From assembly GCF_022807975.1 (NCBI RefSeq), contig NZ_CP094358.1, forward strand, positions 3,658,001 to 3,722,000: 64,000 nt of DNA, in the 5' to 3' direction. Shown in pieces: positions 17,584 to 26,247 of this stretch. Source of the DNA: Abyssalbus ytuae (GTDB lineage: Bacteria; Bacteroidota; Bacteroidia; Flavobacteriales; Flavobacteriaceae). The notes beneath the pieces were generated by a model. The model did no database searches. It was not told where the DNA came from and saw only the letters and a program-made list of their open reading frames with translations. Positions within the stretch are counted from its first letter, which is position 1; each line of letters begins with the position of its first letter. The position numbers and the translations under genes are program-made.

Positions 17584-19071
17584 TCAACCGAACTTTTTAT
17601 TTAACTCAAGTACAACTTCTTCTGTTTTTCTGTTTTTAATATCTCCCTCAATGATAAGCGGAGGGGCTTTTCTTTCTTTACAATCTGTAATGGCACATCG
17701 TTCACAGGTAACGCCCACCTCTTTTATCTGAATTTTTTCATCATTTAAAAAAGCTATTTTTCTTTTTAATTGCCTGTTAATTTCCAGTCCCACACTTATG
17801 CTCCGGTACTGGTTATTTTTAAAGGGGTCTTTTGTAGCTGAAGAAAAAATAAGGTAAGAAACATTATCTTCGGGATAATGGGATACCTGAACATCAAAAA
17901 TATGATTTTGCTCACTTTTATTTTCACTAATTTCCTGAAGGACTTTTAGTGAAATCCATCGCCTGCAATATTTTTCATTAGTTTCATTACCGTGGGGAGA
18001 ATGATGATGGGTTAAATGCAATTCTTTTGTTAAAGTGAATTTATCAGAGCCTTTTTTATACGCAAAACGTAAAAAAAACAAGTTTTGTATGTTAAAATCC
18101 TTGGGGAGTATATTGGTTAAACGCTGATAAAAAGATTCGGGAGAGGCATTATATGATTCGATGGTCTTTAAAAATAGATTTTTATCAAACTTATCTTTAT
18201 CAAACAAATGTTTTATTTGCCCGGAGAAAGTTTCTCTGGGTAATATAAGGGCCCCGGCAAAATAAGAAGCATAAAAATTATTCAGCACCGGGTCAAAATT
18301 ATCAAACTTTATCCATGAAAAAGTATATAGCCGGTCGGTAATATTCAAATAATTATAAGCAATTTCTTTGGCATAAATAAAAGCTTTCTGAGCATCATCG
18401 GTATGGCTTGCCAATAACAAGGTTTTGTTTTTTGGTATAAAAACCGAGCGTAAACTATCCAGTTCATTATGTTTGTCCAGTTCTTTATTGTTAATGGTAT
18501 AGTTATATTCTTCAATTAATATTTCTTCCAGTTCCCTTGAAGTTACCGGTTGTTTTAAATCTATTTGATAAGCCCCGGCAAACTTTATAACCTTTTCTTC
18601 CAAATCATCAAAATAGTTATTATTGGCTTCCTGGTGTGAGCGCACAGCCGCCAGGTAAAAGTTTTCTTTGCCAAAATTGTAATGTTTGGCTATTTCAATA
18701 ATTGTACTTATAAATGCAGTTACCTTCACAGGAGCATCGGCCACAATATCTATTAAATCACTTTCTTTTATACCAAAAAGGTCAAAAGGTATCTCTTTTA
18801 AAACTTTAGATTGAAGTAACTCGCCAATCGGAGCCAGGTTTTTGTCAAGTTTTAACGACACCAGATAATCATAAGGAATATCGAGTTTTTCCGAGAGCAG
18901 GGCAATTTTATCAGTTTTAGGATATTTTTTTCCCTTTTCAATCTCATTTAAATAAGATTTAGATAACCCTGTGAGCTTGGAAAGGCCATAGAGGGATAAA
19001 TTTTTATCAGACCTGATCTGTTTCAGTTTTAAACCGAAAATAAGTTTTATATACTCCTCTTCCATAATCAT
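17584..19071 (-). CDS. XRE-family regulator of the RamB/ScfR (short-chain fatty acid) type
   Basis: 495 residues. The N-terminal XRE helix-turn-helix is at about 14-70 (LKQIRSDKNLSLYGLSKLTGLSKSY...). A central IrrE-like/zincin-related region (about 150-300) and a C-terminal domain with YCRRWISLKVL and a Cys cluster (CERCAITDCKERKAPP) follow, the layout of RamB and MccR/ScfR regulators. RamB in Corynebacterium controls aceA/aceB. Here the gene is divergent from aceB-aceA, which fits the same job, sensing acyl-CoA or carbon status. The palindrome in the shared promoter is the likely target. Start at 19071 (MIME); ATG two codons later is equally possible. Confidence 0.82.
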   Translation of the reverse strand: MIMEEEYIKLIFGLKLKQIRSDKNLSLYGLSKLTGLSKSYLNEIEKGKKYPKTDKIALLSEKLDIPYDYLVSLKLDKNLAPIGELLQSKVLKEIPFDLFGIKESDLIDIVADAPVKVTAFISTIIEIAKHYNFGKENFYLAAVRSHQEANNNYFDDLEEKVIKFAGAYQIDLKQPVTSRELEEILIEEYNYTINNKELDKHNELDSLRSVFIPKNKTLLLASHTDDAQKAFIYAKEIAYNYLNITDRLYTFSWIKFDNFDPVLNNFYASYFAGALILPRETFSGQIKHLFDKDKFDKNLFLKTIESYNASPESFYQRLTNILPKDFNIQNLFFLRFAYKKGSDKFTLTKELHLTHHHSPHGNETNEKYCRRWISLKVLQEISENKSEQNHIFDVQVSHYPEDNVSYLIFSSATKDPFKNNQYRSISVGLEINRQLKRKIAFLNDEKIQIKEVGVTCERCAITDCKERKAPPLIIEGDIKNRKTEEVVLELNKKFG

Positions 19072-19128
19072 AAAATAAAGATAATAAAAATTGCGAAAAA
19101 ATAATTTTTTACATAAAATTTAATTTTA

Positions 19129-19171
19129 GCGAACGTTCGCTTGTTTTATAAAAAACTTTTTTTTAATATTG
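19129..19171 (+). promoter_or_regulatory. aceB promoter with 12-bp palindromic operator
   Basis: GCGAACGTTCGC (19129-19140) is a perfect palindrome. It abuts a possible -33 element (CTTG, 19140-19143), followed at about 20 bp by a -7-like box TAATATTG (19164-19171), identical to the one before hypA. A half site GCGAA recurs at 19093-19097 nearer the regulator gene. Binding here would block or modulate aceB transcription and may autoregulate the XRE gene. Confidence 0.5.
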
Positions 19172-19191
19172 TCTGTATAAATAAGTTAGTC

Positions 19192-20790
19192 ATGGAAAAT
19201 ACAACACTAATTCAAACAAAACTTAAGTTCTCCAGAGATGTAAATAATTTATATCCTGAGATTTTGACGGAAGAAGCACTGAGCTTCTTAACTGCTTTAC
19301 ATGACAGGTTTAATGCTAGTAGGTTAGCATTACTTGAAAGAAGAAAAAAACAACAAAAAGAGTTTGACAAAAGAAAATTTCCCGGATTTCCCGTAGAAAC
19401 AGAAAATATTCGGGAAGGGGATTGGACAGCAGGGAAAATACCCGGCGACCTTCAGGACAGGAGAGTAGAAATTACAGGCCCGGTAGACAGGAAAATGATA
19501 ATAAATGCCTTAAACTCCGGCGCAAAAACATTTATGGCCGATTTTGAAGATAGTAATTCACCCACCTGGGAAAATACTATAGAAGGACAGCAAAATCTAA
19601 TTGATGCCAATAAGGGAACAATTTCTTTTACCAATAAAAACAGTGGTAAGCACTATAAACTTAATAAAGAACATGCAGTGTTAATAGTGCGCCCGCGTGG
19701 TTTGCACCTAAACGAACGGCATATAGTTGTTAACGGAGAAGAAATGTCAGGGAGCCTCGTAGATTTCGGGTTGTATGTTTTTCATAATACATCTACCTTG
19801 TTAAATAAAGGTACAGCACCCTATTTTTATTTACCAAAACTCGAGCATTACCTTGAAGCCCGCTGGTGGAACGATGTGTTTGTATTTGCGCAAAACTATT
19901 TAAATGTTTCAAGAGGCACTTATAAAGCCACTGTTTTAATAGAAACCATTACAGCCAGTTTTCAGCTTGATGAAATCATATACGAATTAAAAGACCATAT
20001 TGTAGGATTAAATTGCGGCCGCTGGGATTATATTTTTTCATATATAAAAAAATTAAGAAACCACCCGGATTTTGTAGTGCCAAACCGCGACCAGGTAACC
20101 ATGACTACGCCTTTTATGGCAGCCTATTCTAAGCTGGTTATACAACGTTGCCATAAAAGAGAAATTCATGCCATAGGGGGAATGGCAGCCCAGATACCTA
20201 TTAAAAATGACCCCAAAGCAAACCGGGAAGCGATAGAAAAAGTAAGGCTGGATAAAGAAAGAGAAGTTAAAAACGGTCATGACGGTACCTGGGTGGCACA
20301 TCCTGCATTGGTAAGTGTGGCAATGGGTGAGTTTAATAAGCATATGCCGGCTCCTAATCAAATTCATGTAAAAGCTGATGAAACACTAATTAAGGAAGAA
20401 GATTTGCTGGAAAAACCTGTTGGGACTGTTACCGAAGCCGGCATCCGAAAAAATATAAACGTCTCCATATTGTATTTGGAATCGTGGTTGCGTGGGTATG
20501 GTGCGGCAGCCCTGTACAATTTAATGGAAGATGCGGCTACTGCCGAAATATCCCGGACACAGGTGTGGCAGTGGTTGCAGAATGAAGTAACCCTGGAAGA
20601 CGGAAGAAAATTTAATATGGAACTGTATATAGAAATTTTTGACGATGAGGTTGAAAAAATTATAAAAGAAACGGGAGCTGATAAAATTCCACAAACAAAA
20701 TTTAAACTGGCAATAGAACTTTTTGAAAAACTGGTTTTAAGTGAAGAGTTTGAAGAATTCTTAACACTTTCGGCTTATCAATATATTTAA
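19192..20790 (+). CDS. aceB: Malate synthase (glyoxylate shunt)
   Basis: 532 residues from ATG at 19192 (MENTTLIQTK). The longer frame from TTG at 19141 would translate across the promoter and is rejected. The enzyme condenses glyoxylate and acetyl-CoA into malate. Malate synthase A features include FMADFEDSNSPTW, IVRPRGLHLNERH, ETITASFQLDEIIYELKDHIVGLNCGRWDYIFS, and a C-terminal region with WLRGYGAAALYNLMEDAATAEISR, length as in the A-type family. It is followed after 71 bp by aceA in the same direction, so the two form the shunt operon. Confidence 0.96.
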   Translation: MENTTLIQTKLKFSRDVNNLYPEILTEEALSFLTALHDRFNASRLALLERRKKQQKEFDKRKFPGFPVETENIREGDWTAGKIPGDLQDRRVEITGPVDRKMIINALNSGAKTFMADFEDSNSPTWENTIEGQQNLIDANKGTISFTNKNSGKHYKLNKEHAVLIVRPRGLHLNERHIVVNGEEMSGSLVDFGLYVFHNTSTLLNKGTAPYFYLPKLEHYLEARWWNDVFVFAQNYLNVSRGTYKATVLIETITASFQLDEIIYELKDHIVGLNCGRWDYIFSYIKKLRNHPDFVVPNRDQVTMTTPFMAAYSKLVIQRCHKREIHAIGGMAAQIPIKNDPKANREAIEKVRLDKEREVKNGHDGTWVAHPALVSVAMGEFNKHMPAPNQIHVKADETLIKEEDLLEKPVGTVTEAGIRKNINVSILYLESWLRGYGAAALYNLMEDAATAEISRTQVWQWLQNEVTLEDGRKFNMELYIEIFDDEVEKIIKETGADKIPQTKFKLAIELFEKLVLSEEFEEFLTLSAYQYI

Positions 20791-20798
20791 AAAAAAAA

Positions 20799-20827
20799 CC
20801 CCGCGAATGCTGCAACATTCAAACGGG
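20799..20827 (+). repeat. Inverted repeat between aceB and aceA
   Basis: Nine bases after the aceB stop: CCCG, C, GAATG, a 6-base loop, CATTC, AAA, CGGG, preceded by an A-run. Read on the plus strand it lacks a T tract, so it is unlikely to stop aceB transcription completely. It may be a processing or stabilising hairpin that sets the aceB:aceA ratio. On the minus strand it would look like a terminator, but no minus gene ends here. Confidence 0.5.
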
Positions 20828-20861
20828 ATTCAATTATTAATTAATAACATATTGCAAAATT

Positions 20862-22139
20862 ATGAAAACAAACAACAAAATTCAAGCTTTAATTACAGAC
20901 TGGACTGTAAATGCACGTTGGAAAGGAATAGAAAGGCCTTATACTGCACAGGAGGTTATTACTTTGCGTGGCTCGTATGAAATTGAACACTCTCTTGCCA
21001 GACGGGGGGCAGAGATTTTGTGGAAAAAATTAAATGAACTTGATTATGTCGCTGCATTGGGAGCCCTTACAGGAAACCAGGCCATTCAGGAAGTAGAAGC
21101 AGGGCTGGAAGCCATTTACTTAAGCGGATGGCAGGTAGCAGCCGATGCAAACCTGGCAGGCGAAATGTATCCGGACCAGTCCTTGTACCCGGCTAACAGC
21201 GTACCCCAGGTGGTAAAAAGAATTAATAACGCCTTACTAAGGGCCGACCAGATACAGATTGTAAATAAAGTTGAAAATAAAAAAGATTATTTAGTTCCCA
21301 TTGTTGCCGATGCCGAGGCAGGGTTTGGAGGTAATTTGAATGCTTTTGAACTCATGAAAGCCATGATAGAAAGCGGAGCCGCAGGGGTACATTTTGAAGA
21401 TCAGTTAAGCTCGGCAAAAAAATGCGGGCATTTGGGCGGGAAAGTTCTTGTACCCACTAAGGAAGCGGTAAATAAACTTATTGCTGCCCGTTTGGCTGCC
21501 GATGTTATGGGGGTTCCTACTGTTATTGTTGCACGTACCGATGCCGATGCTGCAAACCTTCTCACCAGCGATATTGATGAGAGGGACAGGAAATTTATTA
21601 CCGGGGAACGGTCTGCCGAAGGTTTTTTCTATGTTAAAAACGGGTTGGAACAGGGAATAGACCGGGGGTTAAGCTATGCTCCTTATGCCGATTTATTATG
21701 GCTGGAAACCTCTACACCCGATTTGGAACAAGCACGGAAATTTGCAAAAGCTATTCATGCCAAATACCCCGGTAAGTTATTGGCTTACAATTGTTCTCCA
21801 TCCTTTAACTGGGCTGCAAAATTAAGTGTGAAGGAAATGGAAACCTTCCGGGAAGAACTCGCTAAAATAGGTTACAAGTTTCAATTTATAACCCTGGCAG
21901 GGTTTCATGCTTTAAATACCAGTATGTTTGAATTATCCAGGGCCTACAAGCAAAAAGGTATGGCCGGTTACTCCGAGCTTCAGCAAAGAGAATTTGCCTT
22001 GCAAAAAGACGGGTTTAAAGCCGTAAAACACCAGGGATTTGTAGGAACATCATATTTTGATACCGTTCAAAATATTGTAACGGCCGGTACGGCAAGTACA
22101 ATGGCCATGAAAAACAGTACAGAAGTTGCGCAGTTTTAA
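20862..22139 (+). CDS. aceA: Isocitrate lyase
   Basis: 425 residues. It splits isocitrate into succinate and glyoxylate, the first shunt step. The catalytic KKCGH signature ([16 protein letters not shown]) is intact, with [22 protein letters not shown] for magnesium/substrate binding, [12 protein letters not shown], and [11 protein letters not shown]. Length matches the 425-435 residue bacterial type. It is second in the aceBA operon and ends just before a strong terminator. Confidence 0.97.
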   Translation: MKTNNKIQALITDWTVNARWKGIERPYTAQEVITLRGSYEIEHSLARRGAEILWKKLNELDYVAALGALTGNQAIQEVEAGLEAIYLSGWQVAADANLAGEMYPDQSLYPANSVPQVVKRINNALLRADQIQIVNKVENKKDYLVPIVADAEAGFGGNLNAFELMKAMIESGAAGVHFEDQLSSAKKCGHLGGKVLVPTKEAVNKLIAARLAADVMGVPTVIVARTDADAANLLTSDIDERDRKFITGERSAEGFFYVKNGLEQGIDRGLSYAPYADLLWLETSTPDLEQARKFAKAIHAKYPGKLLAYNCSPSFNWAAKLSVKEMETFREELAKIGYKFQFITLAGFHALNTSMFELSRAYKQKGMAGYSELQQREFALQKDGFKAVKHQGFVGTSYFDTVQNIVTAGTASTMAMKNSTEVAQF

Positions 22140-22172
22140 ACTGCATTCTTAATTTGGTTAGGTTAGTAATCC

Positions 22173-22206
22173 AAAAAGTGCTTCCGGAATTCCGGAAGCA
22201 CTTTTT
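22173..22206 (+). terminator. Rho-independent terminator after aceA
   Basis: A perfect 34-base palindrome with arms AAAAAGTGCTTCCGGA, ending in a T run, 33 bp after the aceA stop. As an RNA hairpin it has a stem of about 15 bp and a 4-base loop. It is symmetrical and could also stop transcription coming from the other side. Confidence 0.93.
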
Positions 22207-22273
22207 ATTTTAGTAATTAATAACCTTGTAGCCCCCTAATGTGATATAACTGAGATAACAACTAGACTGTGCG

Positions 22274-23041
22274 TTATGGGGTGTTCCTGTTGCCCCGGGA
22301 ACCCTGGGAGCGAAGATTTGTTGACCTTGTTCTGCTTCTGCTGTTTGCCATGTTTTGATTTACAGGGGTAGTAAAACTGTTTTTAAAAGAATTACTAACT
22401 ACTTTTGCAGGGATCACCTCGTCAGGGATCACTGGTTCTGCTTCCGGTATATCATCATCTAACAGCTCACGCCTTGCCTCTTCCTGCTGGCGTTCCAGTT
22501 CTTCAAGTTCCTGTCTTAATGCCCTGTTTCTTTCTTCTAACTCTTGTGATTCCTCATTTAGATGCTCATTTAACATTCTCTCTCGCCGCTCATCTCCTAT
22601 CTCTTTTACTTCAGCCAGCATGCCCGCCAATATTTTGTCCTGTTCTTCCGGTTCAAGCATATGATACACTCTTTGGTTAAGCATCTTCATCAGTTTTAGT
22701 TTGTTTTTATAGCTTGTAGGCGGTATTTCTTCTTTTGCCCCTTTTACCATGGCAATCAAACGCTTTCTTAATGTATCGTCCTCTAATGATTTACTGAATG
22801 ATTCTTTGTAAAATTCATGATGTGACATGCCTAATACTTTTTCCAGTTCAGAAGGATCATGATATAGCCCCATTAGTTCATAATGTAAGTTTTTAGGGTT
22901 TTTACGAATTAAGTCTTTGGCCTGTTTACTCTTAAAAGCAGCTTGGATAAGAGTATAATTAAAGAAATAATTCATAGTCATATTAAAAAAGAAGTCATTA
23001 AGTGCTTCATTTAGTTCCTCTCTAGCTTCTTCCGGACTCAT
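22274..23041 (-). CDS. Uncharacterised Glu-rich coiled-coil protein
   Basis: 255 residues, no family recognised. The first ~60 residues are helical with aromatic residues (NDFFFNMTMNYFFNYTLIQAAF) but no clear signal or membrane helix. The middle is strongly charged, and about 150-195 is a Glu/Arg coiled coil (NEESQELEERNRALRQELEELERQQEEARREL). Then come an acidic-proline segment (DDIPEAEPVIPDEVIP) and a basic Ser/Arg tail (SRSRTRSTNLRSQGSRGNRN). It is downstream of the next gene by 70 bp in the same direction, so they probably form a two-gene unit. Inserted between aceA and the DUF294 gene. Function not inferred. Confidence 0.7.
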   Translation of the reverse strand: MSPEEAREELNEALNDFFFNMTMNYFFNYTLIQAAFKSKQAKDLIRKNPKNLHYELMGLYHDPSELEKVLGMSHHEFYKESFSKSLEDDTLRKRLIAMVKGAKEEIPPTSYKNKLKLMKMLNQRVYHMLEPEEQDKILAGMLAEVKEIGDERRERMLNEHLNEESQELEERNRALRQELEELERQQEEARRELLDDDIPEAEPVIPDEVIPAKVVSNSFKNSFTTPVNQNMANSRSRTRSTNLRSQGSRGNRNTP

Positions 23042-23111
23042 AATTAAAATTTTTTATTTAATAATTGGTTTGGGAAATAACAGTTGGGGCTTTAACGGGA
23101 TACTATGCCCC

Positions 23112-23687
23112 TTACATTCTCTTCTTTCTAGGTGCATTTTTAGTTTTGGTGAGGCTGTCCCTCTTTTTTAGGTTAATGGGGATAACTTTTTTATTTTCTT
23201 GAAGTTCTTGTTGTTTTTTGTCTCCTAAACCATAAAAAGATCCGCTTCTTCCCCGATATCTCTGCGGGGGTATGTCCTCAATAAGGGCTTCACCCCCGTC
23301 TCCGGGCGCAGGGTTTGTTTCATTTTTACCTTTTAAAGATTTATTAAACTCTTCGTCTAGATCCTGTGATGTTTTTCTATCAACAACCACCTCATTACTG
23401 AGCATCCTCTCCTCTCCGAGGATTGCTACTTGCTGCTTAAATTCCTGCAGGATGTTTATTAACTCTTGCTGAAATTTTTGGAATTCCCCCCTTTGTTGTT
23501 GGAGCTCTTTCGTCAAAGCTTCAACTTGCTTTTGCAGGTTTTGGAACTCCTTTTGCATTTCTTGCATCGTTTCTTTCATCCCCCCTAATTCTTTGAGGAA
23601 TTCTTCGCGATTTTCTTTATCCCATTTTTTTCTATAGTGGGAATAAATTAAAAAAGCGCCTATAAGTAAAAGGTCAACAAACAACAT
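23112..23687 (-). CDS. Uncharacterised membrane-anchored coiled-coil protein
   Basis: 191 residues, no family recognised. An N-terminal membrane helix (MLFVDLLLIGAFLIYSHYRKKW) would anchor it in the inner membrane, followed by a long Gln/Glu coiled coil (about 25-95, with repeated QKEFQNLQKQVEALTKEL). A low-complexity linker (PAPGDGG, PPQRYRGRSGS) and a lysine/arginine tail ending RKKRM follow. The architecture recalls small scaffolding or division-associated proteins such as YhcB-like ones, but no motif proves this. It precedes the 255-residue Glu-rich gene; both end in basic tails. Confidence 0.7.
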   Translation of the reverse strand: MLFVDLLLIGAFLIYSHYRKKWDKENREEFLKELGGMKETMQEMQKEFQNLQKQVEALTKELQQQRGEFQKFQQELINILQEFKQQVAILGEERMLSNEVVVDRKTSQDLDEEFNKSLKGKNETNPAPGDGGEALIEDIPPQRYRGRSGSFYGLGDKKQQELQENKKVIPINLKKRDSLTKTKNAPRKKRM

Positions 23688-24040
23688 GATATATAATTTT
23701 TAAGTTTAATAAATTTTTTACAGTTAAATTTATAAGAAACTTTGTTTGCATGATTGCGTAAAGTAATAAGTGGTGGGTTTAATATAATAAGTGGGAAATT
23801 ACAGATTGTTTATTCATACTTACATTTATTTTTTGTGTAGGATTTACGTTCTTATCATAAAAGGTAATTTATAGGATGTTTACAGGGAATGTACTTGTTT
23901 TTTTATAAAGAATGTTTGGTTAACAGTTGAATGAATAGCCATAATGAAATGGTTTTGAATGTTTCCTGAAGCCTCTCAAGCTCCGCGAAGTCTCCCGGCT
24001 TATGGGGAAGAATAACAAAAATATATAGCACATAGCCAGG
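23688..24040. other. Intergenic stretch without a recognisable gene
   Basis: AT-rich, with stops in all frames at short distance and no RNA gene recognised. A short direct repeat of AATAAGTGG occurs around 23765-23800. The stretch leads into a palindrome (24041-24058) and a tandem-repeat block (24077-24280). Confidence 0.6.
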
Positions 24041-24058
24041 TCCCGATAGCTATCGGGA
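24041..24058. repeat. Palindromic repeat element
   Basis: TCCCGATAGCTATCGGGA is a perfect 18-base palindrome just before the tandem repeats. I recall the core CCCGATAGCTATCGGG as a frequent dispersed intergenic palindrome in flavobacterial genomes, but only one copy is visible here, so this is recollection rather than evidence from the window. Confidence 0.6.
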
Positions 24059-24076
24059 TTGCGCAGCAGGGGTTAT

Positions 24077-24280
24077 ATGGCTTTCAAAAAAATTAGAACC
24101 CCATTTTATTGTTTAAATGGCCTTCTAAAAAATTTAGAACCCCATTTTATTGTTTAAATGGCTTTCAAAAAAATTTAGAACCCCATTTTATTGTTTAAAT
24201 GGCTTTCCAAAAAAATTAGAACCCCATTTTATTGTTTAAATGGCTTTCAAAAAAATTTAGAACCCCATTTTATTGTATAA
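24077..24280. repeat. Five tandem copies of a 40-41 bp unit
   Basis: Units start at 24077, 24117, 24158, 24199 and 24240, spaced 40, 41, 41 and 41 bp. Each runs ATGGCTTTC, an A-rich run, TTAGAACCCCATTTTATTG, TTTAA. Copies differ mainly in the length of the A run (AAAAAAATTA against AAAAAAATTTA) and a few substitutions, and the last copy is degenerate (GTATAAACGG). There are no unique spacers, so it is not CRISPR. It lies upstream of the DUF294 gene and may be a variable-number minisatellite. Confidence 0.92.
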
Positions 24281-24283
24281 ACG

Positions 24284-24296
24284 GATGATAATCATC
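24284..24296 (+). promoter_or_regulatory. Possible operator upstream of the DUF294 gene
   Basis: GATGATAATCATC is a perfect inverted repeat around a central A, 38 bp before the ATG at 24334 and just after the tandem repeat. Position suits a regulator site, but no family is assigned and no clear -7 box is visible beside it. Confidence 0.3.
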
Positions 24297-24333
24297 ATAC
24301 AGGGCGAGGCTTTTTTTCCATAAATTAGTGGTT

Positions 24334-26247
24334 ATGAGTAATATTATAGCAGAAAGAGTTTATGATTTTTTAAAAAACTTTCCTCCCTTCAGTTTTTTGG
24401 AAAGGCAGGAATTACTGGAAATTTCCGGCAAAGTAAAAGTAATATACCTTGAAAAAAATGAATTTGTGTTTAAAGAAGGCGAAACTACACATAATCATTT
24501 TTATATAGTAAAAGACGGGGCCATAGGTATTTTAAGAGAGCAAAATACCATATTGGTAGACCAATGTGATGAAGGAGATATTTTTGGTATCAGGGCATTA
24601 ATAAGGAAAGGAGATTATTTTTTAAGTGCACAGGCTATTGAAGAAAGTATTGTTTACAGTATTTCTTCAGAGTTGCTGGAAAGAATTATTGAAACCAACA
24701 ATGAGGCGAATAAGTTTCTTATTACCAGTTTTGCAACAAATACCCGTAATCCGTATTCCAATGAAAATAAAGGAGTGCTGTTTACCTATGCCACCGATTT
24801 AAAACCGGGCCAGTTTGATTTTACCGAAATTCAATCCGTACAATATTCCAAACATCCTGTTACCTGTTCTTTAACATCTACCATACAACAGGCAGCCACT
24901 ATTATGGCCCGAAACAGGGTAGGTTCTATTGTAATTGAAAAAAATAAAAAACCATACGGAATAATAACGGATAAAGATTTAAGGTTAAAGGTAGCCACGG
25001 GTAATTATAAAATAGAAGATAATGTACAACAAATAATGTCGCGGCCGGTAATTACTTACCCGCCTGATATTACCATTGCCGAAGCCCAGATAGCTATGAT
25101 TCAGCACGGCATCACCCATTTATGTATTACCGAAGATGGCACGCCCGGGTCCATGCTAACAGGGGTACTGTCGGAGCATGATATATTGGTGGTTCATGGA
25201 AATAATCCTTCGGTATTGATTAAAGAAATTAAAAGAAGTGATACCACCGAAAGTTTAAAATATATACGAAATAAAGCGCAACAGCTTTTAAAAGGGTACC
25301 TGGAACAAAACATTCCCGTGTTTTTTATTTCAAAAATAATATCAAAAATAAATGAGGCGGTTACCGAAAAAGTTATTCGGTTTTCGGTTAACGAAATGGA
25401 AAGTCCGCCGCCGGTTACATTTGGCTGGTTATCACTTGGGAGCCAGGGAAGAAAAGAACAATTGCTTTTTACCGATCAGGATAATGCCCTGGTGTTTGAA
25501 AATGTAGCAGAAGAAAACTATAAGGAAACAAAAAAATATTTTTTAACACTATCTAAAAAAGTAACCGATAAGCTTCATGTGATAGGTTTTGAGTACTGTC
25601 CTGCAAATATGATGGCCAGTAATCCAAAATGGTGCCTTTCGGTTAATGAATGGAAAAAACAATTTAATAACTGGATTGTAAAGCCGGATGAAAAAAAGAT
25701 AATGCTAAGTACCATTTTCTTTGATTATGATATAGTGTATGGTAACAAAAAATTGATTGATGAAATGTCTGACAGCATTTTTACTTCTATAGGCACTTAC
25801 ACTATTTTTCTTAACTTTTTAGGGCTTAATGCATTAAAAAATCCTCCTCCGCTGGGTTTTTTCAGGCAGTTTCTGGTGGAAGAAACCGGGGAGCATAAAG
25901 ACCAGTTTGATATAAAGGCCCGTGCCTTAATGCCCCTGGTAGATGCGGCCAGGTTACTTATTTTGTCCCACAGTATAAAAAATTATAACAATACCATTTT
26001 ACGTTTTGAAAAACTCATTGAAATTGAACCCCAAAACCGGGATTTGTATATTTCCTGTATTAATGCATTTAAAATATTATTGCGTTTCAGGACGGTTCAC
26101 GGTTTACAGCAGGAAAGCTCCGGCAGGTTTATTGACTTGAATTCTTTGGGCAAATCAGACAGGTTGAAACTGAAAAGTTGTTTCAAGCCCATTAAAGAAA
26201 TACAGGAGCTTATACGTGTAAGATTTCAATTATCACATTTAATGTAA
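24334..26247 (+). CDS. cNMP-binding/CBS/DUF294 nucleotidyltransferase-like signalling protein
   Basis: 637 residues from ATG at 24334; a GTG two codons upstream is less likely. Domains in order: a cyclic-nucleotide-binding-like domain (about 15-130, KNEFVFKEGETTHNHFYIVKDG), a CBS pair (about 170-310, TIQQAATIMARNRVGSIVIEKNKKPYGIITDKDLR), the DUF294 nucleotidyltransferase-like domain (about 375-460, GSQGRKEQLLFTDQDNALVF with the GS...DxD-type core), and the DUF294 C-terminal domain. This family is repeatedly found with an adjacent DnaQ-like exonuclease and with acetate genes (acs, actP-type symporter), as here. The exact reaction is unknown; signal-controlled nucleotidyl transfer is an inference. 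The stop overlaps the next start by one base. Confidence 0.9.
   Translation: MSNIIAERVYDFLKNFPPFSFLERQELLEISGKVKVIYLEKNEFVFKEGETTHNHFYIVKDGAIGILREQNTILVDQCDEGDIFGIRALIRKGDYFLSAQAIEESIVYSISSELLERIIETNNEANKFLITSFATNTRNPYSNENKGVLFTYATDLKPGQFDFTEIQSVQYSKHPVTCSLTSTIQQAATIMARNRVGSIVIEKNKKPYGIITDKDLRLKVATGNYKIEDNVQQIMSRPVITYPPDITIAEAQIAMIQHGITHLCITEDGTPGSMLTGVLSEHDILVVHGNNPSVLIKEIKRSDTTESLKYIRNKAQQLLKGYLEQNIPVFFISKIISKINEAVTEKVIRFSVNEMESPPPVTFGWLSLGSQGRKEQLLFTDQDNALVFENVAEENYKETKKYFLTLSKKVTDKLHVIGFEYCPANMMASNPKWCLSVNEWKKQFNNWIVKPDEKKIMLSTIFFDYDIVYGNKKLIDEMSDSIFTSIGTYTIFLNFLGLNALKNPPPLGFFRQFLVEETGEHKDQFDIKARALMPLVDAARLLILSHSIKNYNNTILRFEKLIEIEPQNRDLYISCINAFKILLRFRTVHGLQQESSGRFIDLNSLGKSDRLKLKSCFKPIKEIQELIRVRFQLSHLM

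Noticed and set aside
19141-19191. Longer aceB start at TTG 19141
   Set aside because: It would translate through the predicted promoter and adds 17 residues with no family counterpart; the ATG at 19192 is preferred.
24077-24280. CRISPR array
   Set aside because: Units are contiguous with no unique spacers, no palindromic repeat core and no cas genes nearby.
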